A stretch of 64,000 bases of DNA, taken from positions 124,001 through 188,000 of the forward strand of contig NZ_FWXY01000001.1 of assembly GCF_900176365.1 (NCBI RefSeq). The letters run 5' to 3'. Both the position numbers and the translations under genes were made by a program. The notes under the pieces were generated by a model. The model was not told the origin of the DNA, made no database searches, and was given only the letters and a program-made list of their open reading frames with translations. Positions 54,454 to 63,926 of the stretch are shown piece after piece. Source of the DNA: Desulfocicer vacuolatum DSM 3385 (lineage in GTDB: Bacteria > Desulfobacterota > Desulfobacteria > Desulfobacterales > Desulfobacteraceae). Each line of letters opens with the position of its first letter. Positions within the stretch are counted from its first letter, which is position 1.

Positions 54454-55869
54454 ATGAAAAAACTAACACGTTATATCGCAATTGCAGTAACATGCCTTTT
54501 CTTTGTGGCTGCCGGTGCCAACGCCATGACCTTTAAAGCTGGAGATATGGGAGAAATGCAGATTAACGCTGCTTTCAAGGCAAGCTTTGGTGCCACCCAG
54601 TACCTTGATTTTGTGGATGACTATTCCAAAGGTGATGATTCCGATTTTGATGCCACACGGGAATTGAGTTTCAAGGCCCAGTGGATTCTTAATAAAAACC
54701 TCAAGGGGGTGGTCAGTTTCCAGATCGGTGAAGGTTCCACCGGTGGTTATTTTGGTAGCACAGATGCCCTTGTGGGTGGTGAAGAAGACGGGGATCTTAT
54801 TCTGGAACTGGATAATCTCTACATTGATTTCACAACGGATTCAGGAATTAATTTTAAAATAGGTTCCCAAGGTTTCAGTCTTGCTGAAATCGCATACGGC
54901 AGTAATCTTTTCTATGAAGTCCCCGCAGGTGTCACTTTTTCTGCTCCCCTGACCAACTCATCAAGCCTCCAGGCTGGCTGGTTCCGCATGGCAGACCTCA
55001 TGGATGATTCCAACAGCAACACCGATGATCAGGCTGATTTCCTGTATGCTAAATTACCTGTTAAAATGGATGCCATCAGCTTTACCCCCTGGGCCGCCTA
55101 TGCCAATATCCAGGAAGATGTCATTGCCAATGCCCCCAGCCACTGGAGATATGCCTACTTTGACTATCCCGGATTTCTCACCGGTGCCAACAGCGCAGTG
55201 ATTGATCCCACAGCAACGGACGATGTGTCTGCCTGGTATCTGGGTGTGAGTTTTGGATACACCATGGATGCCCTTTCCATTCAGGCCAGTGCCACCTACG
55301 GTGATATGGACTGGGAAACCGCCACAGTGGATGCAAGTATTGCCGGTTATTTTGCTGACCTTGTCATTGACTATAAAATGGATGGATTCACCCCGGAATT
55401 TTTCGCCTTTTACGGCAATGGACCCGATGCCAATGACGAAGATTTTGACATGATGCCGGTCCTCATCGGCGGTCCCACCTACACCAGTTCCTACTTTGGC
55501 GGCAGCCGGTTCAATGACAACATGTTTGACTCCTATGATTCCACCTATGCCACTTCCATGTGGGCCGTGGGTTTTAAGGTAAAAGACATTAAAACCGGAG
55601 AAAAACTCTCCCATGAGTTCCAGATCATGTATGCCGAAGGTACCGCAGAAGATACCATTTTTCAATCCCCCAACGACATTCTCATGAACGAAGATGAAAG
55701 CGTTCTGGAGGTCAATTTCAATTCAGAATACCAGATCATGAAACACCTGCTCTTTGCAACGGAACTGGGCTACATGACCTTTGATGAGGACTCTGACTAC
55801 AACGAGGCCCTTAACGGATCAGTGGAAGATTTCTGGAAAGTGGCCTGCGCCATTGAGCTTTCATTCTAA
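54454..55869 (+). CDS. Porin-like outer-membrane beta-barrel protein
   Basis: 471 aa with a ribosome site AGGAGA. Signal peptide at residues 1-24 (TCLFFVAAGANAM). The mature protein is acidic and rich in Gly, Asp, Tyr, Phe and Ser in alternating patterns (GEMQINAAFKASFG, SFKAQWILNKNLKGVVSFQ, LLFATELGYMTFDED). It ends in a C-terminal aromatic strand closing with Phe (ACAIELSF), as in outer-membrane porins. The substrate is not evident. Regulation by sigma-54 is suggested by the promoter and upstream repeats; two sigma-54 activators are encoded in this window. Confidence 0.85.
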   Translation: MKKLTRYIAIAVTCLFFVAAGANAMTFKAGDMGEMQINAAFKASFGATQYLDFVDDYSKGDDSDFDATRELSFKAQWILNKNLKGVVSFQIGEGSTGGYFGSTDALVGGEEDGDLILELDNLYIDFTTDSGINFKIGSQGFSLAEIAYGSNLFYEVPAGVTFSAPLTNSSSLQAGWFRMADLMDDSNSNTDDQADFLYAKLPVKMDAISFTPWAAYANIQEDVIANAPSHWRYAYFDYPGFLTGANSAVIDPTATDDVSAWYLGVSFGYTMDALSIQASATYGDMDWETATVDASIAGYFADLVIDYKMDGFTPEFFAFYGNGPDANDEDFDMMPVLIGGPTYTSSYFGGSRFNDNMFDSYDSTYATSMWAVGFKVKDIKTGEKLSHEFQIMYAEGTAEDTIFQSPNDILMNEDESVLEVNFNSEYQIMKHLLFATELGYMTFDEDSDYNEALNGSVEDFWKVACAIELSF

Positions 55870-56343
55870 CCCTTCACAATATCTATCCCCCTTAAACCGG
55901 GGCCGGGCGGGCAGCTATTTAAATATCGTCAAGCAGCACATGTTTTCCTCCTACAAAAAACGTGATTAAACGCCGATTAAAATAGCGCCCTTTTAAACAA
56001 ACACCGCCGTTTTCAGACACATGCCTGCCCGGCCCCAAATCACCACTTACACCCTAACACCACAACCTGTTCAGTGTGGTAAACTTAACAGTTTAAGTGA
56101 TCCAATTATCTTCTCCCCCATTGACCAGGCCCGAACCCCATTGGACCGATACCGGATGGTACCGATTGGGATTGGGAACGGACCGATCAATTTGATAGCC
56201 GAGGCTTTTCGACATTTTTTCCATATACAGTTCTTATGGATAGCTTAAAGTGACGATAAAGAAGAAATAGTTTTAAAACAATTTGCCCCGGTTTTGAGAA
56301 TATGCTAATTTAAATCTCATCAAAAATTATCATGGAGGTCCAA
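55870..56343. other. Gene-free region before the octaheme cytochrome gene
   Basis: Contains GGGGCCGGGCGGGCAG near 55902 with a matching CTGCCCGGCCCC near 56025, and three ACCGAT motifs at 56145, 56161 and 56182. No ORF is convincing. Confidence 0.45.
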
Positions 56344-57735
56344 ATGAAAATCATACCCATTATTGCAACAGCCTTTATCATTTCAGTTTATGGCACATCC
56401 TACGCCGATGTGGACCATTCAGAATTTATTGAGACCCAATGCCTCACAGGAGAAGATGTCACCCGCACCTGCCTGGAATGCCATGAAGAGACCGCAATGG
56501 AATTCATGGACACGGCCCACTGGATGTGGAAGGGCAAAACCCCCTATCTCAAAGGTCATGAAACAGATGGCCGATTTGGCAAAATCAACCTGATGAATGA
56601 TTACTGAGTGTCCATTGAATCCAATTGGTGCAGTTGCACCAAATGCCACGCCGGCTATGGATGGAAGGATGCCTCATTCGATTTTTCAGACATGGAAAAA
56701 ATGGACTGCCTCATCTGCCATGACACCACCGGTACCTATTCAAAGAAAAAAAACAGCTGCGGTATGCCCAACAAAGATCTTGACCTCACCGACATTGCAA
56801 AACAGGTGGGCCTTCCCGGCAGGGGTAACTGTGGAGAATGCCACTGGTATGGCGGGGGCGGTGACAATGCCAAACACGGAGATCTTGGAAGCGATCTTCT
56901 GACACCGGATGCCAGCCTTGACGTTCACATGGGCAAACTCGATTTTACCTGTCAAAAATGCCACGTAACAGATGCCCACAAAATAGCAGGCAGCAGCACC
57001 ACCTCTTCGGTGAGTGAGGGCCGGGTCTCCTGCACCGACTGCCATGATGAAAATCCCCATGACAGTTCCTTTCCCCTGTTAAGGAAACTAAATGAACACG
57101 GCATGGCCATGGCGTGTCAAACCTGCCACATTCCCCAATATGCGGTGAACAAATTTACCCTGACCTATCGGGACGGATCACGCATTTCAGACAAAACCGA
57201 AGTGGTGAGCCAGAGCCCCGATAAACGGGAACTCAAAACCCCCATGGGCCAGAAAATCCTGGAAAAAAATTTAAAGCCCTCCTATGCCTGGTACAATGGG
57301 AAACATCACAGATACATGAAAGGAGATCCGGTTGATCCCAAGGGCATCACACCATTAAATGCCCCGGATGGAACCATTAAAGATCCTTCAGCAAAAATTA
57401 CCCCCTACAAAATCATTAAAACCCGTCAGGCCATTGATGCCCGCCATGGATATCTCATTGTTCCCCATCTGGCCGGAAAAGACGGATTGATTTCAACCCA
57501 TGACTGGCAGGTCACCGCAGAAAAAGGCATGAAAGCCGCAGGCCTCAAGTTCAGCGGAGAAATCGCCTTTGCAGATACCATGATGTACTGGCGCCTGAAC
57601 CATGGCGTGGTTCCCAAGGAAAAAGCGCTGTCCTGTCTTGATTGTCACGGCCCCGAAGGTGTGATGGATTTCAAGGTCCTGGGATACAAAGGAGATCCCA
57701 TGGCCACGGGATGGCGATTTGCACCAGACAAATAA
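56344..57735 (+). CDS. Octaheme c-type cytochrome, tetrathionate-reductase family, selenoprotein with Sec88 at in-frame TGA
   Basis: 463 aa if the TGA at 56605-56607 is selenocysteine; start ATG at 56344 with GGAGG just before. Signal peptide about 1-21 (ending GTSYA). Eight CXXCH heme sites are present (the first four at residues 43, 98, 122 and 163; all CxxCH). NCGECHWYGGGGDNAKHGDL is the hallmark of octaheme tetrathionate reductase. The stop-free frame after TGA has no signal peptide or ribosome site of its own, and the first heme lies before it. By recall, the Shewanella enzyme has Cys64, Asp150 and Lys153 at its active heme. Sec88, Asp174 and Lys177 here have identical spacing (86 and 89). 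A SECIS-like hairpin lies 17 bases after the TGA. Probably periplasmic reduction of sulfur or nitrogen compounds. Confidence 0.9.
56625..56642 (+). promoter_or_regulatory. SECIS-like hairpin for Sec88
   Basis: TTGGTGC and GCACCAA form a perfect 7-bp stem around AGTT. A G is among the first two loop bases and the loop starts 24 bases past the TGA, both fitting the bacterial SECIS rule. Confidence 0.75.
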
Positions 57736-57773
57736 AATTATCATTTAGAAACAATACGTTAACAACAGATACA

Positions 57774-57873
57774 GTAAGTTCTCAACAAATCAGGCATTCA
57801 GAAATTCGTTTTGAATGCACCCGGATTTTAAAGGCTTGAGCAGACTTTATCCCCCGGGTTATTGAGAACTTAC
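57774..57873 (+). promoter_or_regulatory. Nested inverted-repeat leader before the DUF1638 gene
   Basis: Perfect 12-bp arms GTAAGTTCTCAA (57774-57785) and TTGAGAACTTAC (57862-57873) enclose a GCATTCA/TGAATGC hairpin. The right arm ends 21 bases before the ATG, the same distance as in the YqaA-like leader at 33429-33555. Confidence 0.55.
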
Positions 57874-57894
57874 CAGATACAGGAGTAACTTTTC

Positions 57895-58554
57895 ATGAAC
57901 AATATATCATTTTCGGACATGGCCGTTGTTTCCTGCGGCACCATGCAAATGGAGCTGGAGTCCCTTAGAAAAGAGGGATTTCTTGATACAGAGCATCTGT
58001 TTTTCACCCCACCCGGTCTGCATCAGGATGTGGAAAAGCTGGAAGAACGGCTCATTGCCACCATTGACAGGGCCAAAAAAAAGGCAGATAAAATCATTGT
58101 GGTCTACGGCGGCAAGTTCTGTTACGTCAATGCCGACAACCCCACCCGGAACATGCAGGAGATCATTGAAGAACAAGGCCCGGGTGTGGCACGGATCGAT
58201 GCCACCCACTGCATGGATATGGTGGCAGATGAATCAGAGCTAAAGCGCATTGGTGAAGAACTTGCCGGTGGCGAACCGGTGTGGTGGATGACTCCCGGCT
58301 GGGTGAAATTCAAACATCAGGTGTTCAAGGGGTGGGACAAGGCCCTTGCCAATGAAAATTTTCCCCGTCACACCGGCGGTGCCATTGTACTGGACAGCAT
58401 TGGATTTATGGAGCAATACATGGAGACAGATCCGGAAGGCTTTCTGGAGTACTGCGACTGGATGGGGATTCCCATGCAGGCATACCCGGTGACCCTGGAT
58501 CGCTTTAAAGCCCTTCTCTCGGATCAGGCCCAGGTGTTAAACTCAGTCAAATAA
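57895..58554 (+). CDS. DUF1638-type protein
   Basis: 219 aa, AGGAG 9 bases before the ATG. The DUF1638 pattern is visible: VVSCGTMQMEL at the N-terminus, FFTPPGLHQDVEKLEERL near residue 40, KIIVVYGGKFC near residue 65, THCMDMVADESE near residue 103, and WWMTPGWVKFK near residue 130. The family is of unknown biochemistry and is often found beside corrinoid methyltransferase genes. Here it follows the octaheme cytochrome by 159 bases and sits some 0.5 kb from the RACo-like genes on the other strand. No signal peptide, so cytoplasmic. Confidence 0.85.
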   Translation: MNNISFSDMAVVSCGTMQMELESLRKEGFLDTEHLFFTPPGLHQDVEKLEERLIATIDRAKKKADKIIVVYGGKFCYVNADNPTRNMQEIIEEQGPGVARIDATHCMDMVADESELKRIGEELAGGEPVWWMTPGWVKFKHQVFKGWDKALANENFPRHTGGAIVLDSIGFMEQYMETDPEGFLEYCDWMGIPMQAYPVTLDRFKALLSDQAQVLNSVK

Positions 58555-58596
58555 CACATACAGGTGCTTTATTTTTTGTGCCATTTCGTCAACATT

Positions 58597-58987
58597 AGAG
58601 CCTTTCCAAAAGATGCCGTCCCCCCGGGTAATGCACCCGGGCCGGGAGCGTAGACGGCTCAATTTGCCGGTTCTCATTAACCCTCGGGGGCCCTGCTGAG
58701 GGCAATTTAACGTTACTTTGTATATATCCTGTCGGACACAACGAATATAGCAAATGGTATTATACCGCCGCCCCCCGACGGGCAATGGGCCCGGACCGGA
58801 ACTGTAGACAGCTCAATTGTCCGGTTCCTATTACCCGTCGGGGGGCGGCTCTGCCTTAGCTTGCCTTGGAGGCTGAATTGTATATAACCGCCACGGGCGG
58901 ACCGTATTTTGATCCGGTACTGCCCACAACAAAGCTTGAAATATGCCTCTGATCTGCGGAGTATTTCATATAAAAAAACCACGGGCA
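58597..58987 (+). repeat. Composite repeat, copy K (two type 2 hairpins plus type 1)
   Basis: Diverged type 2 at 58615-58692 (CGTAGACGGCTCAATT loop), spacer CCTGTCGGACACAACGAATATAG, a full type 2 hairpin with 58767-58786 paired to 58830-58849, then a type 1 unit at about 58884-58974. It fills the gap between the convergent DUF1638 and 154-aa genes. Confidence 0.88.
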
Positions 58988-59013
58988 TCGGAAATAGTGA
59001 TTTTCAACCCGGG

Positions 59014-59478
59014 TTATTGAGATTCCTCGGAAATATCTCTGTTTTTTTTGAAAACCACAATCTTACCCTCAACAGCGGCAGGCTCAGGGGAAGCCTGCCT
59101 TGCCATCCAATTCTTAAGCGTGGTCTCCACTTTGATTTTTATTTCTCCAAGGCTGCCGTTCTTTCTTGCTTCAAGTTCCATTAATGTAATGATAATCTGA
59201 CCTCCCCTGTCGGGATTCCTGAAACGCCGTGCCATGAAATCATTCAGGGGAAGCACATTCTCAGCTTCTTTGTCTTCTGACAGTTCATTTCCTGCCATGA
59301 CAGTGGCGGTTCCGATGCTGGAATGGCTTTTTTCAAACATCTCCTGAATCCATCCCACGGTGTCGAAAAAGGCCCGGGGGTACTCCCGCTCCAGTGCGAG
59401 TAAATCGGCAATAATACGGCAGGCAACTTCACTGTTTTGAAACTTCACAGATATAGCTTTTTTCACAGAGCTGTCCAT
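59014..59478 (-). CDS. Hypothetical protein downstream of the RACo-like genes
   Basis: 154 aa. Mostly helical, charged, no cysteine-rich motif or signal peptide. FQNSEVACRIIADLLALEREYPRAFFDTVGWIQ (residues 13-45) reads as helices, and a Lys/Arg-rich middle with RRFRNPDRGGQIIITLMELEARK follows. It starts 17 bases after the ferredoxin-less RACo-like gene and so is likely the third gene of that operon. I do not recognise the family. Confidence 0.7.
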   Translation of the reverse strand: MDSSVKKAISVKFQNSEVACRIIADLLALEREYPRAFFDTVGWIQEMFEKSHSSIGTATVMAGNELSEDKEAENVLPLNDFMARRFRNPDRGGQIIITLMELEARKNGSLGEIKIKVETTLKNWMARQASPEPAAVEGKIVVFKKNRDISEESQ

Positions 59479-59495
59479 CTTGTTTATCCGTAAGT

Positions 59496-61076
59496 TTACC
59501 CCCCGTAAATACTCACCGACGGAAACAGAGATCGATCCGTATGGGGATAAAACTTGGCCCCGGAAAAGGTGTTCATGAAAGACTGATTCACATTAAGCTC
59601 AATATAAGTGATACTTTGCCCAATCATCCGGATCTCTTCAAAGGCATGGGGGTCCACAAGAAGCCGGGCCGCCCCACCCAGGGAAGAGTTACCCAGAACC
59701 TCAAATTTATCCAGGGGCATATCCGGCAGCATGCCGATGGAGATGGCAGATCTGGGATCGATAAAAGAGCCAAAGGTACCGGCCACGTAGAACTTTTCCA
59801 GTTCTTCAAAGGAGAGCCCCGCAGTCTGCCGGACAATGACCTCCAAAATGGAGTGCATGGCCGCCTTGGCACTGGTCAAGGAGTTTAAATCCACCTGGCT
59901 GAACAAAATTTCCCGGCCGGTGCCGGAATCTTCCCGTTTCACCAGGCAAAGATGCTGGATCTCATCTTTTTCAAAAAGCCTTTCCCCGCACCGTTCCGGG
60001 CTGAACTTGCCCCTGATATCCACCATGCCGGACAAAAAAAGCTGGGCTGCCAGATCAATCATGCCTGATCCGCAGATGCCCACAGGGGGTTTATTTTCAA
60101 TGGTACCAAGATCAATTTCAAGGGTATCAATATCAATGGACACCCGGTCAATCACGCCGGGCCCTGCGGTCATGCCCATGTCACTGATGCCCCCTTCCAG
60201 GGCAGGGCCCGCAGCCCCGGCACACGCCATGAGCCAATCCCGGTTTCCCACCACCACTTCAGCATTGGTGCCCACATCCACCATGAGACAGGGATTTTCC
60301 TTTTTATGGAGCTGTGCAAATAAAATCCCGGCAATGAGATCCCCCCCAAAATAGGAGCCGATATTGGGAAATAAAAACACCATGCCATGGGGGTGCATCC
60401 CAAGGCCTGCATCACCGGCGGCCATGGATTCCGGGGCATTCACCGCCGGAATATAAGGTTCCCGTATGATAAAAGAGGGCTCAATGCCCAGAAACAGATG
60501 GGTCATGGCGGTGTTGCCGGCCCCGGTGAACAGATACACAGATTCCACACCCAGCCCCGCAGCATGCACAAGCTTTTTGATGTGCCGGTTCATGCCGTCA
60601 ATGATCAGGGCCTGCATCTGTTCAAGCCCTTTGGGGTCCCGGGCATGGTGAATCCTTGTCAACACATCGGGCCCCAGGGCAATCTGGGGATTATCAAACC
60701 CCAGTTCCCCAAGATTGGCACCTGTTTCCAGATTCACCAGGCGAAGCACCACCCGGGTGGTGCCAAGATCCGCTGCCACCCCGCACACCGGCTGGGTTAA
60801 TTCCGGATCTATGACAGCAATCACCCGCCACCCCCGGGAATCTTTAAACAGCACCACCTTGATGCAATGTCCCCATTGGCGAAGCTGCCGGGCAAGATCC
60901 GGCACCAAATGCGGTGGAAAATACACCGATGAATCCTTTGGGGCGTTTCCCTTCTGTTCCAGGTCATGGGAAAGGGCTGATACCAGGCGCTCCACATCTG
61001 CGGTGTTGTTACCCAGGCGTGGCTCTTTCACCTGTATTGTGCGAACAAATCCGTTGATATTTTCCACCGTTGTCAT
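59496..61076 (-). CDS. RACo-type corrinoid-activation ATPase lacking the ferredoxin domain
   Basis: 526 aa. From about residue 95 it has the ASKHA/DUF4445 fold of reductive activators of corrinoid proteins: GVAADLGTTRVVLRLVN (phosphate 1), GAGNTAMTHLFLGIEP, YFGGDLIAGILFA, MVDVGTNAEVVVGN, GAAGPALEGG, and VAGTFGSFIDP. The N-terminal [2Fe-2S] domain of the family is absent; residues 1-90 are an unrelated mixed segment without a cysteine cluster. The start codon overlaps the stop of the upstream full-length paralogue by one base (TGATG). It may act as a partner or regulator of that protein; it cannot deliver electrons by itself (inference). Confidence 0.88.
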   Translation of the reverse strand: MTTVENINGFVRTIQVKEPRLGNNTADVERLVSALSHDLEQKGNAPKDSSVYFPPHLVPDLARQLRQWGHCIKVVLFKDSRGWRVIAVIDPELTQPVCGVAADLGTTRVVLRLVNLETGANLGELGFDNPQIALGPDVLTRIHHARDPKGLEQMQALIIDGMNRHIKKLVHAAGLGVESVYLFTGAGNTAMTHLFLGIEPSFIIREPYIPAVNAPESMAAGDAGLGMHPHGMVFLFPNIGSYFGGDLIAGILFAQLHKKENPCLMVDVGTNAEVVVGNRDWLMACAGAAGPALEGGISDMGMTAGPGVIDRVSIDIDTLEIDLGTIENKPPVGICGSGMIDLAAQLFLSGMVDIRGKFSPERCGERLFEKDEIQHLCLVKREDSGTGREILFSQVDLNSLTSAKAAMHSILEVIVRQTAGLSFEELEKFYVAGTFGSFIDPRSAISIGMLPDMPLDKFEVLGNSSLGGAARLLVDPHAFEEIRMIGQSITYIELNVNQSFMNTFSGAKFYPHTDRSLFPSVSIYGG

Positions 61077-63037
61077 CAGGATGCCTGCCTTGCCCGGGTC
61101 TTTTCCTGGAGCCGTTTATGGAGCCGTGGAAAATAATTGAGCTCTGTGTGGGGTAAAAACAATGCTCCCACATAATGATCCATGTATGAAGGGGTTTCAG
61201 CCAATTCAAAGTTGGTCATCATCTCCACCACATCCACCACATCCCGGCGAAGCACATTGGTCAAAGAACTCATGCGGGCCCCCAAAAGGGAGCTGTTGCC
61301 CAGATAGACCACCTGTTCCGGATCAACCTCGGGCAGCAACCCGATGGTCATGGCTTTTTCAAGATCCACATAACTGCCAAATCCACCGGCAAGGATAATC
61401 ACCTCAATGTCCTGGATGGTGAGCCCCACCTCCTCCAGCAAGGTCAAAGCACCACTGTACATGGCACCCTTGGCCCGGATGAGATTGTCAATGTCCGGCT
61501 CGGTGATGACAATGTCCCTGTCAATCTGTGTGGCATCCTTCCACACCAGTACATACTCCCAGATCTCTTCTCTCTGGCGAATACGATCTGTGTTCAAATT
61601 ACGATTGAATTTACCACGGTTATCAATGACACCGTTTTCAAACAGCAACGCCACAATGGTAATAAGACCGGACCCGCAGATCCCCTTGGGTCTGACATTG
61701 CCCTTGGTGACAATCATGGGTTCACAGGAGATGGGATCAATGGAAAAATCCTCAATGGCCCCTTTTGCAGCCCGCATGCCAAAGGTGATACCCCCGCCTT
61801 CAAAGGCAGGTCCGGCAGAACAGGCGGTACAGGCCATCCAGTCCTTGTTGCCGATGACAATCTCGGCATTGGTGCCGATGTCCATGAAAAGGGTCAGTTT
61901 TTCTGATTTATACATACCGGCCCCCATGACACCGGCCACAATGTCGCCCCCCACATAACTTGACACACCGGGATAAATAAGGGCCTGGGCATGGGGGGCC
62001 AGATCAATGCCAAGGCTTTGGGCATGGAACGGCGGGTACATAATGGCCGCCGGCACATAGGGCGCTCTTCTGACATACCGGGGATTAATCCCTAAAAGCA
62101 GCTGGGTCATGGTGGTATTACCGGCCAGGGTGATGGTGGTAATACACTCGCGTTTGACTTTTCCCCTTTTAAAAATACGGTCCAGGACGCCGTTAATGGT
62201 TTCCACCACCCTTTTTTGAAGGGTGGCAAGGCCGTCCCCTTTTTCGGAAAACATGATCCGGGATATCACATCTTCGCCATAACTGATCTGCCCGTTGAAG
62301 TCTCCATATTCCGAAACCACCTCTCCGGTATTCAGATCCAGGAGTTGACCGTATATGGTGGTGGTACCGATATCCATGGCCACAGAGTAATTGCAGTCTG
62401 TGGTATCACCGGCCTCTATATTAACAATCTGATTTTTACCGTCTTCCCGCACCGGGCGAACAATGGTGGCGGTGACTTCAAATTTTTTTTCCCGGAAGAC
62501 ATCGGGCACCTTTCGCATGACATCTAAATCCACTCCCAGGCGATGCTCATCATATTGCACCTTAAGATGCTGGATCAAACGGGTGACATCGGCAATATTA
62601 TCCTGGGCAGAGGGCTCAGGCAATTTGAGATATTTTTTCTCCACCGGAGGAATCAACAGCCCTTTTTCCTTGAGATCTTCAAAACTGAAACTCTTTACCC
62701 GGGCCGTGTGGCGGGGGGCCGTATGTTTATTTAAAACAGAGGCATCCACCTCTGATTCCACAGGAACCCTTATTACCACATCGGATTTCACCTGGGAAAG
62801 GCAGGCCAGGCGGTAACCGTGTTCCCTGTCCTCGGTGGAAAGCTTATCCAGGCCACCGCCTTCAAGGTCACCGGATTCCACCAAAATTCGACACTTACCG
62901 CACACCCCTTCCCCACCGCAGGAGGCATTGATGTGTACCCCGGCTTCCATGGCCGCCCGGAGTAAATTTTCACCGTCTGCAACTGAGATCTCTTTTCCAT
63001 GGGGTTGAAACAAAATTTTATGGGTTTTCAGACTCAT
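61076..63037 (-). CDS. RACo-like reductive activator of corrinoid iron-sulfur protein, full length
   Basis: 653 aa from the ATG at 63035-63037, with AGGAG 5 bases upstream. N-terminal plant-type [2Fe-2S] ferredoxin domain (CGGEGVCGKCR near residue 40, and Cys in RLACLSQ near residue 78), a linker and middle domain (about 90-215), then the ASKHA ATPase: SVAMDIGTTTIYGQLLDL, LAGNTTMTQLLLGINP, YVGGDIVAGVMGAG, MDIGTNAEIVIGN, ACSAGPAFEGGG, GICGSGLI, and ILAGGFGSYVD. The family uses ATP to reduce inactive Co(II) corrinoid to Co(I). With AcsCD in the same window, the corrinoid iron-sulfur protein is the natural client. Confidence 0.93.
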   Translation of the reverse strand: MSLKTHKILFQPHGKEISVADGENLLRAAMEAGVHINASCGGEGVCGKCRILVESGDLEGGGLDKLSTEDREHGYRLACLSQVKSDVVIRVPVESEVDASVLNKHTAPRHTARVKSFSFEDLKEKGLLIPPVEKKYLKLPEPSAQDNIADVTRLIQHLKVQYDEHRLGVDLDVMRKVPDVFREKKFEVTATIVRPVREDGKNQIVNIEAGDTTDCNYSVAMDIGTTTIYGQLLDLNTGEVVSEYGDFNGQISYGEDVISRIMFSEKGDGLATLQKRVVETINGVLDRIFKRGKVKRECITTITLAGNTTMTQLLLGINPRYVRRAPYVPAAIMYPPFHAQSLGIDLAPHAQALIYPGVSSYVGGDIVAGVMGAGMYKSEKLTLFMDIGTNAEIVIGNKDWMACTACSAGPAFEGGGITFGMRAAKGAIEDFSIDPISCEPMIVTKGNVRPKGICGSGLITIVALLFENGVIDNRGKFNRNLNTDRIRQREEIWEYVLVWKDATQIDRDIVITEPDIDNLIRAKGAMYSGALTLLEEVGLTIQDIEVIILAGGFGSYVDLEKAMTIGLLPEVDPEQVVYLGNSSLLGARMSSLTNVLRRDVVDVVEMMTNFELAETPSYMDHYVGALFLPHTELNYFPRLHKRLQEKTRARQAS

Positions 63038-63277
63038 ACATTCTCCTGATTTTTTAACAACAGCCCCCAGTGTCACATGGTCTGTCGTCTGTTTAAAAGG
63101 TCTATTTTCTTACGTATAAATTCCACGTGACATGTCTGTCCCGGTAACTTCCTGCATTTTCCCCACCCCATGTGTATAATCCCTTCCCCAAATAATATCC
63201 AGTCTTTTTAACTCAATTTTCAAACCCGGATTCATTGGCACCGTAGCAACATTTTGCCCAGCTACTTTATATTTTTT

Positions 63278-63370
63278 TTTATATGAAATACTCCGCAAAC
63301 TTGTGGAGCTTTTCTGTCTTTGTTGTGGGCAGAACCGAATCAGAATAAGGACTGCCCGTGGCAGTTTATA
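63278..63370 (-). repeat. Type 1 repeat, copy L (minus orientation)
   Basis: One complete unit read on the minus strand: CTGCCACGGGCAG, hairpin with TTCGGTTCTGCCC, CACAACAAAG, and the GCTCC...GGAGTATTTCATATAAA hairpin. Confidence 0.85.
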
Positions 63371-63642
63371 TAAATCCAGAACCTCCTTTATTTGCTGTAT
63401 TTTATTCATTGCGATTATCATAAAGACCTTGCTTTTACAAGTTTATGCTCATATAGTGGTTAAACACTGTTTAGTATTGACGTATTTTATTTTTATGCAT
63501 ATGACTCATAATCAAAGGACCACCCATTGGAATATCACCGTAGCAAGTCAAACATACTATACTAATTTTCGACATTAACGGATTTACAGGGAATTTGGCC
63601 TGTATGATTGCATTTTTGTCAATGCGGCACTGTCTCTTTTTT

Positions 63643-63785
63643 AATATGAAATATTCCGCAAATCTGTGGAGCATTTCTACCTTGGTTGTGGGTAGAGCCG
63701 GATCAAAATACGGTCTACCCGTGGCAGTGACATGAAATACCCAGCAAATCAGGGATGTATTTCAAGCTTTGTTATGGATGGATGG
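63643..63785 (-). repeat. Type 1 repeat, copy M (one and a half units, minus orientation)
   Basis: A full unit at about 63643-63728 and the second hairpin of another (GAAATAC...GTATTTCAAGCTTTGTTATGG) at about 63732-63785. Confidence 0.82.
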
Positions 63786-63926
63786 AGATCAATATGAAAT
63801 TTACCCATGACCGTTAATCAAAAGGACAAAAAACGCCTTATTCCCAGCCACCGGAATCCAATTTCAAAAATCAAGTATACCAGCTGACGCTTTCATAATT
63901 ATTTTAGGTTAAGAGGGAAAACACTG

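Larger units (their letters stand above)
63038..63926. other. Gene-free region with repeat copies
   Basis: 889 bases between the RACo-like operon and the oxidase gene. It holds repeat copies L and M. The minus ORF at 63110-63421 is largely translated repeat and is not a gene. Confidence 0.6.

Noticed and set aside
56605-56607. TGA as true stop with a second gene starting at the following GTG
   Set aside because: The downstream part would be a c-type cytochrome without signal peptide or ribosome site, and the upstream part an isolated one-heme fragment.
63110-63421. 103-codon minus ORF near the right end
   Set aside because: Half of it is translated type 1 repeat; similar pseudo-ORFs arise at every repeat copy.
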